A program made the position numbers and the translations under genes. Below the pieces are notes generated by a model. It searched no databases. It was not told the DNA's origin and saw nothing but the letters and a program-made list of their open reading frames with translations. Below are positions 27,830 to 36,410 of a stretch of DNA of 36,422 bases, one piece after another; position 1 is the first letter of the stretch, and every line of letters begins with the position of its first letter. The stretch comes from Bacillota bacterium (lineage in GTDB: Bacteria > Bacillota > Limnochordia > DTU080), in assembly GCA_012838035.1 (NCBI GenBank), contig DUQB01000014.1, forward strand, positions 1 to 36,422, read 5' to 3'.

Positions 27830-29131
27830 TTACGGCTTCCTCGATAGGTAATCCGCTAGTGTTAAATTCATGATCCGCTCAGCTTCTTCAAGCGCTCCGC
27901 TGATGGCCATCTGGTCTTGAACGGCGCTGAGGATAATCGTACCCGTCGGCGTGCTGATTTCCGAGAGCAACGGGTGTTTGGGACCATAAGTAGTTATGGG
28001 AGGAGTGAACAGAGCGATTTGCTCTCTGGAATACAACCGAGACAGGATGTCACGGTTGGTGAATAACGAGGCCATAACGGGCTGATACGCCGGCATAATC
28101 ATCAGATAGTCTCGCATATTCACCGGATCAGCAAACGCGGCCATGACTTTCCAAGCCGCATCTTTATCTTTTGCCGAGTAGAGCATGTATAGCCCGCCGG
28201 CACAGTGTTCAATGATATCCGTGCCGCCTTCAGGGCCGACAAACCGGCGGAAGCTGATATCTAACCCGTAGTTCGGGATATCATATAATTGCCTAGTCAC
28301 ACCTTGGACGCTGGCCATGGCCACGCGATCGGCATACACTTCCGGCCAGCGTACGCCGAACCGTTTATCAGGCATGCCTGCATGATAAAGGTCGCGGATA
28401 AAGGTTAAGGCTTGGTTACCAGCTTGGTTGTTGAGTGTGCCTGTGCTGTCCCCAGGCTTGATGATGATGGAGTTGAGCTGCTCCATTGTCCGACCAAGAA
28501 TGTAAAACATGTAGAAAGCTGACCCTGCGCTCTGGTAGCCGTATGTTTTGACTGTACCGTCCGGATTGATCTGGGTGAGTTTACTGGCTGCGGCGACCTG
28601 TTCGCTCCAACTGGTAGGTAGGTCGATCCCTGACTGCTGGAACAAGGTGAGATTGTAGATATCGTTAATTGGCCACATCATGTATGGCAGCGCATACTTC
28701 TTACCTTCAATCTCCACGCCCTCAAGTAAGGCCGGCAGCAGTTCGGCAGTATGATCCCACTCCGCATAGTAGGAATCCAGCGGCACCGCCATTCCGCCGT
28801 ATACGCCGCTATGTGTGAACCGTCCGACCACATTGGTTGATAAGTAGGCGATGTCCGGGCCGGTTCCGGTCGCCACGCCGATGGCCACAGCCTCATTAAG
28901 GCCGGTGGTACCACCAGCCACAAAGCGCAACTCCAGGTCGATGTCCGGATTCTCTTCCTCGAAATTCTTTTCAAACTGAGCAAAGAATTGCTGCTCAGCG
29001 TCAGTTACATAAAAACTGGATGGGAACCACATGTTGATCGTCGTCTTCGCGGCAGCGACCCCGTTCACGCTCAACACTATGGACAAAACGATGACCATCA
29101 CTACCGGTTTACTTAGGTACCGTGTCGCCAA
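27830..29131 (-). CDS. Extracellular (sugar) solute-binding protein, family 1
   Basis: 'INMWFPSSFYVTDAEQQFFAQFEKNFEEENPDIDLELRFVAGG', 'GTGPDIAYLSTNVVGRF', 'KYALPYMMWPINDIYN'. Confidence 0.93.
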   Translation of the reverse strand: MATRYLSKPVVMVIVLSIVLSVNGVAAAKTTINMWFPSSFYVTDAEQQFFAQFEKNFEEENPDIDLELRFVAGGTTGLNEAVAIGVATGTGPDIAYLSTNVVGRFTHSGVYGGMAVPLDSYYAEWDHTAELLPALLEGVEIEGKKYALPYMMWPINDIYNLTLFQQSGIDLPTSWSEQVAAASKLTQINPDGTVKTYGYQSAGSAFYMFYILGRTMEQLNSIIIKPGDSTGTLNNQAGNQALTFIRDLYHAGMPDKRFGVRWPEVYADRVAMASVQGVTRQLYDIPNYGLDISFRRFVGPEGGTDIIEHCAGGLYMLYSAKDKDAAWKVMAAFADPVNMRDYLMIMPAYQPVMASLFTNRDILSRLYSREQIALFTPPITTYGPKHPLLSEISTPTGTIILSAVQDQMAISGALEEAERIMNLTLADYLSRKP

Positions 29132-29379
29132 TGTACTGCCCCCTTAAGTGTTAGATTGGTTAAACACCTGAGTGTCCGATACAGTTACGCCAAGGGTATC
29201 ACCTCCCCAGGCTCCGACCGAATCTGTGAACTTGCGCTCCTGAGGTCATCTTATCCTGCCGGTATCGCTCGTTAATCCGTAAGTGGAAGCCGGCAGATTG
29301 CCCGTTCACCTAGCGGATGCCTACCGGCATGACCGCACACCTGGGACAGAACCGGCCGCCATTGCTCTTTAAGCGATCT

Positions 29380-30564
29380 TTAAGAATGTTGACTTAACCG
29401 GTCGATGACCTTACCGACAGCTACATCAACCGCTCCCAAGGCTACGCCGTAGGTACCCAGGGTAGTGGTTTGCACTAAGTTGCTGTGAAATACTCTAGGC
29501 ACGACATGTCTTTCAATGACTCTGCTTAAAGCCGCTATAAAGTCATCGCCTACATTACGCAATAAACCGCCTAAAACAACGACATCCGGATTGAACAGAT
29601 TGACTACGTAAGAGATCCCTAAGCCTAATTTCTCGGCCAATTTGGTTGTAACATCCACCGCTAGCTTATCCTTGTCGATTGAAGCTGCAATAATATCCTC
29701 AAAGGTAATGGATCTACCTTCAATGTTATTTAACACCGACTCAGCTTCAGGAGAGAGGTCGGCTAAGGTTTGCTCAACTACGACGGCAGGAGTAGCCATG
29801 GTTGCCAGACATCCCCGTCCGCCACAGAAACACCGCGGTCCATCAGGATCTAAACACAAATGGCCCAACTGCCCGGCTAAACCTCCTCCTCTCACCAGTC
29901 TGCCGTGATCTACGCAGGCCAAACCCAGCGCAGCCCCGTAGTCCGCGTTTACGTACGCAAACGACGACACCTGGTCTTTAATTCCATGATTAAGTTCGCC
30001 GAGCGCTGCGGCTTGTGTCCGTGCCTCAAGATAAACGGGCACACCGATCATTTGCGTCAATTGATCTGCGAGAGCGATATTCTGCAGCTTATATGGCGGG
30101 AGACTGAGTATCACGCCTGTATCGCGATTGACGAGCCCGTAGGAAGCAAGGCCGCATGCGAGTAGCCGACGCCCCTGATGCGCGATACGCAACCTGTTGA
30201 CCAGCATGCCTATGTGATGTTCGAGCGTTTCGAGGGTCAGTGCATCTACTAAAGACTGTTCCGCACACCCGATCACTTCTCCGGTAAAGTCGGTGACAAG
30301 AGCCCGAATATAGGCATTAGTCATCTCCATGCCGATGAGACAGCCAAAATCGGCATGCAAAGACAATGCTACGGGACAGCGGCCGCGCGGCGTACTGATT
30401 GTGCCTTTCTCAACGATAAGACCTTGGAGAATAAGGTCGGATACCAAATCGCTCGTCATGCTGGAGCCAAGGTTTAAGTAACGTCCGATATCCCTTCTGG
30501 AACTTATTCCCTTTTGATATAGATACTTCAGAATTCTCGCTTGAGTACGGTTTATTATTGCCAT
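29380..30564 (-). CDS. ROK family transcriptional regulator
   Basis: N-terminal winged HTH 'ARILKYLYQKGISSRRDIGRYLNLGSSMTSDLVSDLILQGLI'; 'CFCGGRGCLATMATP' ROK zinc motif; 'LGISYVVNLFNPDVVVLGG'. Confidence 0.95.
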   Translation of the reverse strand: MAIINRTQARILKYLYQKGISSRRDIGRYLNLGSSMTSDLVSDLILQGLIVEKGTISTPRGRCPVALSLHADFGCLIGMEMTNAYIRALVTDFTGEVIGCAEQSLVDALTLETLEHHIGMLVNRLRIAHQGRRLLACGLASYGLVNRDTGVILSLPPYKLQNIALADQLTQMIGVPVYLEARTQAAALGELNHGIKDQVSSFAYVNADYGAALGLACVDHGRLVRGGGLAGQLGHLCLDPDGPRCFCGGRGCLATMATPAVVVEQTLADLSPEAESVLNNIEGRSITFEDIIAASIDKDKLAVDVTTKLAEKLGLGISYVVNLFNPDVVVLGGLLRNVGDDFIAALSRVIERHVVPRVFHSNLVQTTTLGTYGVALGAVDVAVGKVIDRLSQHS

Positions 30565-30616
30565 ACACGCGGCCTCGTTTCAGGTATCCAATATCACTAG
30601 TAACAACTTATTTACA

Positions 30617-30645
30617 ATTATACATGGGCTAAATAGCGTTTACAA
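30617..30645 (-). promoter_or_regulatory. Candidate sigma-A-type promoter of the ROK regulator
   Basis: - strand TTGTAA (30645-30640) - 17 bp - TATAAT (30622-30617). Confidence 0.7.
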
Positions 30646-30837
30646 TGCATCAATATGTCCGATTATCGGAGGATTAGCTTGTTGTGGGCTAGACGTCATA
30701 CGCCATATAAACGGACGAAAAACCAGGCTATAAACATGATCACTATCTCATTTTTTTCGGTAAACAAAACTTAGCGCACTCCCTACACATAGCGGCCATG
30801 TGTAAACTCAGGCCGTCAAAGACGTCTACGCACACTA

Positions 30838-30875
30838 AAAATGAACAGGCGCCTGTGTTCTTATCCAAGCGCCTG
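30838..30875 (-). terminator. Probable terminator of the 30976..32358 gene
   Basis: CAGGCGC / GCGCCTG stem, - strand continues TTCATTTTTAG. Confidence 0.6.
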
Positions 30876-30975
30876 ATACTAGAAATATCGCAGATATTCG
30901 CGCCGGTACCATCCGCAAAAACGAAGTAGGACGTGCTTCACGCAGTACCGGCGCCATACTCAAGCCCAATTACCA

Positions 30976-32358
30976 TCAGCTCACCAGGTTACCATGCGCC
31001 GTACTTTCAGCCGACGCCAACATAAGAGCACCTTGTAAACCGCTGTTTAGGCGATTGGCGCTGAACAGATTGCGGCGACTGCAGCCTGTTTCAGCAATGG
31101 CGGCCAACATGCCGTCCACTCCTTCGCCAGGCGCCACTATGCAATTTGCCACGACCGAATCGGTGACATCTTCCAGCCAGATCCCCCGGTAATGCGGTCC
31201 GATAATGGTGCAACCGTTGATGTTTAAAAAGGCGCAATTACTTGCTTCTACGGCCCCGCCGCGCTCAAGAGAGCCACCTATGGCGCCTACCAATAGATTC
31301 CCTTGCAAGGAGCAGTACCGGGAATTTTGCATCACAATGCCGCCTACATTACTTACCTTCTTGTTTAGACGATAATCCGGGTTGTCGTCTAAAGTGTTTT
31401 GGCTGCAGACAATCGCCATGGAATCCTCGATGACGATGTTGCGTTCGGCTCCCTGCAAAGTGTTTCCCTCTATCACGATGCCCCTGCTGTTCTTTATCCA
31501 GATGTTGGTTTTGGACTGATTGGCAATGTGGTTCCCGGAAATGGAGAAGAAACCGATTTTGTTAGGCGATTTGGCAACATAACCTTCAAAGCGGATGTTG
31601 GCTTCTCCCTCTCCCGGTAAGGCCTGGATGGTATTGCCCACAATAGCGCCTTCCCGAATCGCATTTTCGCCGGCAATGAACCAAATGTCGCTGCCGCCTT
31701 CTTTGTGGTTGTACTCAATATCGTTACCACAAATTTGGATATTGCGGATGGCACCGCCCACCACCTTGATGCCGCCTGCATGATTGTGGCTGATGTGGCT
31801 GTCGCTGATATTTATTTGGTGAAAGTCGACATGGTCCAAATAAACCCCGATCCGGTTATTGTATATGTGACAGGTATCTATCAGTAGGTCGCGGTTGCGC
31901 TCTATCGCATGGATGCCGTAGCGACAGTTGCGAATGAACGTCTGATTTATTGTGGCTTTGAAAGTACCTTTGATGGTAATGCCGTCGGCTTCAGGATGTC
32001 GGCCTTGTATTTCTATACCCTGTACAATGGGGTTGATCTCCCGGGCATCGGTTTCGGCGGTTACCGTCAAGGGGTTGGAAGTGCCTTGATGGCACCCGCG
32101 CAATCGCAAAGCCGGGCCTGCTCCCGTCATGATAATAACCGCCCCGGCCCCATAAATGGCGGATTTACCCCCGGCTCCCAAGTCAACGTCCAGACTATGA
32201 CTGATCAGATAGCGTCCCGGAGGCAGAAAAATCGCATTGTCACCACCGCGCATTGCTTCTTGCAAGCACGCGGTATCATCCGTTACGCCGTCTCCTACGA
32301 CGCCGTACTTCTTCACGTTGATTGCAGTAAAGTCGGTGATTCTTCGCTCATGTGCCAC
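30976..32358 (-). CDS. Right-handed beta-helix / pectate-lyase-superfamily protein lacking a signal peptide
   Basis: 'INVKKYGVVGDGVTDDTACLQEAMRGGDNAIFLPPGRYLI' signature and many N-x-I/G-N-x beta-helix coils; N-terminus MAHERRITDF is not hydrophobic. Confidence 0.88.
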   Translation of the reverse strand: MAHERRITDFTAINVKKYGVVGDGVTDDTACLQEAMRGGDNAIFLPPGRYLISHSLDVDLGAGGKSAIYGAGAVIIMTGAGPALRLRGCHQGTSNPLTVTAETDAREINPIVQGIEIQGRHPEADGITIKGTFKATINQTFIRNCRYGIHAIERNRDLLIDTCHIYNNRIGVYLDHVDFHQINISDSHISHNHAGGIKVVGGAIRNIQICGNDIEYNHKEGGSDIWFIAGENAIREGAIVGNTIQALPGEGEANIRFEGYVAKSPNKIGFFSISGNHIANQSKTNIWIKNSRGIVIEGNTLQGAERNIVIEDSMAIVCSQNTLDDNPDYRLNKKVSNVGGIVMQNSRYCSLQGNLLVGAIGGSLERGGAVEASNCAFLNINGCTIIGPHYRGIWLEDVTDSVVANCIVAPGEGVDGMLAAIAETGCSRRNLFSANRLNSGLQGALMLASAESTAHGNLVS

Positions 32359-32741
32359 CAGTGCTCACTCCATCCACTTGAGATTGAGTACTAAAAAGAA
32401 ATAGTTAATACGATAACGCATGACTGATCTGCCGCTGTGCCCTATTGCTCTCGGCGGCGAATCGATCCGCTTTCATCCGCGCCAAGATCCGTCGGCTCAA
32501 GTCTATGGCCACAGACCTAAGACCTGTACTTCCAGCAATATCCGTCGGATCCTGTCTCTGCGCTGTCTATATTTATAGGGTGACACATTAGAATTCGAAC
32601 GTTCTATCCGGCCGTTCCATGTGTTGCAACACCAATCGGAGCTGATGATGCCGTTAAAATGACGGTCATCACGAAGGATCCCGCAGTACAAAGGTGAATC
32701 TATATTTAAGCAGGTACAAAATGCATTAGGAGGTAGGTTAC

Positions 32742-33401
32742 ATGAGAACATTCCGTACTGTCGTCATCTTCGTATTATGCGTACTGTTGGCGAGCTTCGG
32801 CTTGGTCTACGCGCAGGATCTAGCGGTTTTCAACGGGGACTTTGAGCTGTTGCCCGAGGGAGTAACAGCTGAAGAGGCTCTGGGTAAAACGCCTTACGGC
32901 TGGTCAGCCTCGATTGCTACCGCGCCGACAATACCAGACGGTCATATCTCAGCATCGTTGACCGACGCAAAAGTGTTCAGCGGCAAGTTCGCCGTCCGTT
33001 TGTATACCAATGATGCCGCCAGCATCTTGCTATCCAGCCGTCCCATCCCTATCCAGGGCGGATTAACATACGCCGCTCTATTTCGGATTTTTGACGTAGA
33101 TGATCTGGCTACGAATCATACCCAAGCTTATATGGAGTTCTGGGCTGATGACCAGGGCTGGTGGGGACATCGGGACTTCTGGTCGGAGGAGAGCTGGCGT
33201 GAGCAAACTCCAGGCGGATGGGGCACCTCTAAAAGGCTCTCTGCCGTATGGGCCGCCGCAAAAAGCTTCAACACCTGGGAAGAGGTTATCGTTATGGCCG
33301 ATGCCCCGGCAAATGCGAAATATGTAACCTTGTCGCTATGGATTCCGCGGCGACCAATGCATACCTACATCGATGAGATCCAGCTGGCAGTGGTGGAATA
33401 G
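32742..33401 (+). CDS. Secreted CBM-like protein without recognisable catalytic domain
   Basis: 219 aa, signal peptide, 'QDLAVFNGDFELLPEG' start, 'HTYIDEIQLAVVE' end; AGGAGGT RBS. Confidence 0.85.
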   Translation: MRTFRTVVIFVLCVLLASFGLVYAQDLAVFNGDFELLPEGVTAEEALGKTPYGWSASIATAPTIPDGHISASLTDAKVFSGKFAVRLYTNDAASILLSSRPIPIQGGLTYAALFRIFDVDDLATNHTQAYMEFWADDQGWWGHRDFWSEESWREQTPGGWGTSKRLSAVWAAAKSFNTWEEVIVMADAPANAKYVTLSLWIPRRPMHTYIDEIQLAVVE

Positions 33402-33450
33402 GATCGTCCCGGAGGCTTTTATCCAGAATAAGTAACATCCGTCAAATACG

Positions 33451-33508
33451 AATCATCATAGGTCGCAATAGGTAATATCTACCTGAGCGCCTATGATGAT
33501 TCTTTTTG
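33451..33508. terminator. Intrinsic terminator between convergent genes
   Basis: AATCATCATAGG (33451-33462) / CCTATGATGATT (33490-33501), 12-bp perfect stem, then CTTTTTG. Confidence 0.88.
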
Positions 33509-33558
33509 CATTCATGTCCAAGCGGTGAACTGCTGAGCCGTCAAGACGCGATATGCGA

Positions 33559-35472
33559 TTACTTCCTCATGACCGCCACATCATCAACTTGCAACCACAC
33601 CGAAGCAGCGCCGTCACTTGCGGAAACGACGGCTATCTCCATATAGTTCTCGGTCACTGCCACCTGATCGATCACCACGTACCGCCATTCGGAGCTTGGC
33701 TCCAGATTAACTTCGAGTATTTCTCCCCCATAGTTGCTTACCTGCAGCTTGGCCGCCGTATGACCGCCGCTGCTTCGCACCCAAGCCGAAACCTGGTAGG
33801 TTCCCTGTGGAAGATGGCTTAAGCGCTGTTTAGTCGTCGCTTGATACGCTTGGTCGCCGGAATGCTCCAATGCGTACTCCCCGCTGCGGCCGCCGGCCAC
33901 CACCTTGCTTGCGCTCGCGGCGCCCTGCTTGATCCAGCCCAGAGCTTCACTCGAATTGTTCAGCTCAAAAGAAGCGTTGCCGACATAGTTGATCTCCTGA
34001 TCGACACGAGCATAGAACCGGAAGTAGTCGAACTGGGCTGCGGCATTGGATAAAGGAGCCTGAGTATAAGTACGCCCGTCGGCTAGCGCAGTTAAAAGCA
34101 CATTTTGCGGTGCGAAGACGTCTTCTATGTGATAAGTATAAACATACTCACCGTCAGCGTAGAAATTCACCCTGCCGGGTAGCCATTCAAATCCCCATGT
34201 GAACCAGTTCGTCGTATCAATTTCAAAACGCGCTCGGCCCGGATAGCTGTACGCTTCCGGAAAATGACGGTGGATGGTCACGTTCAAGCGACTAGAATTT
34301 TCTGAGTCCACTTCGAAACCGTCAATTTCCAACAAGGCGCCCAACCTCGGAGCCTGCCCGCTTTGAACATCCTCACCGCTGAACGAACCCATAGTCCAAA
34401 ATGACTGATGTAATCCAGGCGTAGCGCCGTAAAGCTTAGCACGTACTTCATAGTATCCATAACCAAACGGATTGCGGGAGATTATGCCCCCTGCGGAGTA
34501 ATCGAGTTTGCCGTCCATGTTATAATCGGCCTGTTTGAAATCGATATACAGATTAGAGTTACCTGCCGCATCCGGTCCTACCCGAACGTTGCTCGGCAAG
34601 TTGTAGCTGTCCCACTTCGTACCGGTGCGATAAAACCAGTCGTTTGTGTTGAGCCCATCTCCCGTGAAGTGGTCCTCATAGGTGAGTTGATAATAATCGC
34701 TTTGTGTAGGACGGCGCTTGAGAATAACCTTGAATGTATTAGACTTACCATCCGCCTCTGTAACGGTCACCATCACGACCTGCTCCGCTCCTGCTCCCAA
34801 CTCCACTACCACTTGGTTTACCCGTTCACCGTTCATAAGCACGCTTTGAGTAGCCGTCATAGGAACAGCCTGTAAAGTCACTTGCGTGATTTCATCAGGC
34901 ACAATCACATCATACACGTCCTGCAGGGGGCTAGGTACGACATAACCGATTTCAGGAACAGCCAGTTGCCCTAACACCGGATTGCCGTGATAGTACAGTT
35001 CGAAGTTCCGTAGGCCGATGGCCGAACTCTTGGTATCATTGCGCAGAGCCACATAACGTACATATCTGGCCGTGACGGTCGGAAACGAACCAGCCTCATC
35101 GCGCAAAACGGCATCGATCTTCTCCATGGCATCGGTCCAATGCTCACCGTCGTTAGAGTACTGGAACTTATACCCGCTCATATACGGATACCCATAAACA
35201 TCCAGCTTGTAACTATCGAACGGCATTGGTCGGCCTAAATCGACGACAAGCCAGATTTCACCTTCGGTAACGCCTACACGCCAATAAGTGGCAGCGCTGT
35301 TATCCACTGCAAGATTACCCGGATAACTGGCAGCGGCAAAAGAGGTGGTGACCGGCTTGTTCAACACCAAGTTTCCGTCTGCTGCTTGTACAGCAACAAC
35401 CGTAGACAACACGAACAGCACCACATATAGGATCAAAATGTTCATGATCTTCATAGTAGACACAAACGACAT
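33559..35472 (-). CDS. Secreted GH16 glycoside hydrolase with N-terminal F5/8-type C (discoidin) domain, cadherin-like beta-sandwich and C-terminal CBM
   Basis: GH16 catalytic 'LLEIDGFEVDSEN' (ExDxxE); 'YSAGGIISRNPFGYGYYEVRAKLYGATPGLHQSFWTMG', 'WFTWGFEWLPGRVNFYADGEYVYTY'; N-terminal discoidin-type 'NLAVDNSAATYWRVG...'. Confidence 0.93.
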   Translation of the reverse strand: MSFVSTMKIMNILILYVVLFVLSTVVAVQAADGNLVLNKPVTTSFAAASYPGNLAVDNSAATYWRVGVTEGEIWLVVDLGRPMPFDSYKLDVYGYPYMSGYKFQYSNDGEHWTDAMEKIDAVLRDEAGSFPTVTARYVRYVALRNDTKSSAIGLRNFELYYHGNPVLGQLAVPEIGYVVPSPLQDVYDVIVPDEITQVTLQAVPMTATQSVLMNGERVNQVVVELGAGAEQVVMVTVTEADGKSNTFKVILKRRPTQSDYYQLTYEDHFTGDGLNTNDWFYRTGTKWDSYNLPSNVRVGPDAAGNSNLYIDFKQADYNMDGKLDYSAGGIISRNPFGYGYYEVRAKLYGATPGLHQSFWTMGSFSGEDVQSGQAPRLGALLEIDGFEVDSENSSRLNVTIHRHFPEAYSYPGRARFEIDTTNWFTWGFEWLPGRVNFYADGEYVYTYHIEDVFAPQNVLLTALADGRTYTQAPLSNAAAQFDYFRFYARVDQEINYVGNASFELNNSSEALGWIKQGAASASKVVAGGRSGEYALEHSGDQAYQATTKQRLSHLPQGTYQVSAWVRSSGGHTAAKLQVSNYGGEILEVNLEPSSEWRYVVIDQVAVTENYMEIAVVSASDGAASVWLQVDDVAVMRK

Positions 35473-35633
35473 CCCCTTTCCTAACTCACTCCCTGCGCCG
35501 AAGATTATCCCAGCGCCGGTTGTCACCGGTAATAAACCATGCCTGTCCACTCATATCGCTGACAACAGTTTCGGCATGCGTAAATGCTGTCCTTGTCCTG
35601 CAATTGGTAAACTTTAGTTAAAGTAAATGGCCA

Positions 35634-35775
35634 GACTATACCAATGAAGCAACCAAAGTCGGCATGCAATAATGCGACAAGACAACGGCCTCACGGTGTA
35701 CCTTCTAGGACTTGCGCCTTTTCGGTCGAGCAGGAGTAGACAGCACTTACGCTCAGGTGAACCTTCCCTATGTCC
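35634..35775 (-). pseudogene. Decayed fragment of a ROK family regulator (N-terminal region)
   Basis: Translation '...EGTP*GRCLVALLHADFGCFIGIV' aligns to the intact ROK protein 'TPRGRCPVALSLHADFGCLIGMEM' with an in-frame stop and indels; DNA is also visibly similar to about 30325-30410. Confidence 0.75.
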
Positions 35776-35914
35776 TAGGCGTAATAATAGAAAACAGATG
35801 GTCTATCCTGGTCTGAGAAACAACCATCTGTAGCCTGGTGTAGAAGTATGGTCTGGTGGCAGTTGCAACTCCACCAACCCGTTTTCTACTGAACACTCCT
35901 GAACTTAGGCAGGT

Positions 35915-36220
35915 CTACTGGAGCGCCGCGCAATCGCTACCACCATGACTGGACGCGAGCACTTCCGAAGGTGAATTACGTCGGACCTCCGGCAACACGG
36001 CTACGGTTTTCCCGCAGCATTTGCAGCGCATCCGGACGATCTTGATTTGATGCTTGAGATCGTGTCCATCAACTACGTAACTGCGTTGATAACTTCCCCA
36101 GCGTTGCAGAACGCCCGATTCACAGTAAGGGCATTTCTTGGGGAGTTCCAGTTGCCCTTTCACTTCTTTTCCACCGTCAAAGCTCTTGTGATCCCAGCCG
36201 CAAGATAGTACGATAGGCAT
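35915..36220 (-). CDS. Small zinc-ribbon protein (DUF6431-like, often transposon-associated), possibly truncated
   Basis: 'CPYCESGVLQRWGSYQRSYVVDGHDLKHQIKIVRMRCKCCGKTVAVLPE' two CxxC pairs; ATG at 36220 with GGGAGGG RBS. Confidence 0.55.
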   Translation of the reverse strand: MPIVLSCGWDHKSFDGGKEVKGQLELPKKCPYCESGVLQRWGSYQRSYVVDGHDLKHQIKIVRMRCKCCGKTVAVLPEVRRNSPSEVLASSHGGSDCAALQ

Positions 36221-36390
36221 GAAAACCCTCCCTTCTTGGCATGGGCGGAGGAGCGTAATGCGGTTTCTCTCGTTGAGCTGGCTAGGCCCTTTTGGAGAGA
36301 TTCCCACATTCGTTCACTCATTTTAGCCAAAGAGGAGGGTTTTTCATCTGGCCCCAATGTCCCTGCTCTCTACGGCAGGTTTGTAAGCAA

Positions 36391-36410
36391 TAAAGCCGCC
36401 TCGAGGCGGC
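36391..36410 (-). terminator. Terminator-like perfect palindrome at right edge
   Basis: GCCGCCTCGAGGCGGC (36395-36410) followed on - strand by TTTATTG. Confidence 0.55.

Noticed and set aside
31909-32394. 161-aa + strand ORF opposite the beta-helix gene
   Set aside because: Antisense to a coherent beta-helix CDS; sequence lacks protein-like features.
32621-32632. 12-bp palindrome GTGTTGCAACAC upstream of the CBM gene as a shared operator with 35861-35870
   Set aside because: The GTTGCAAC core also occurs inside several CDSs in the window; two loosely similar palindromes are not enough to propose an operator.
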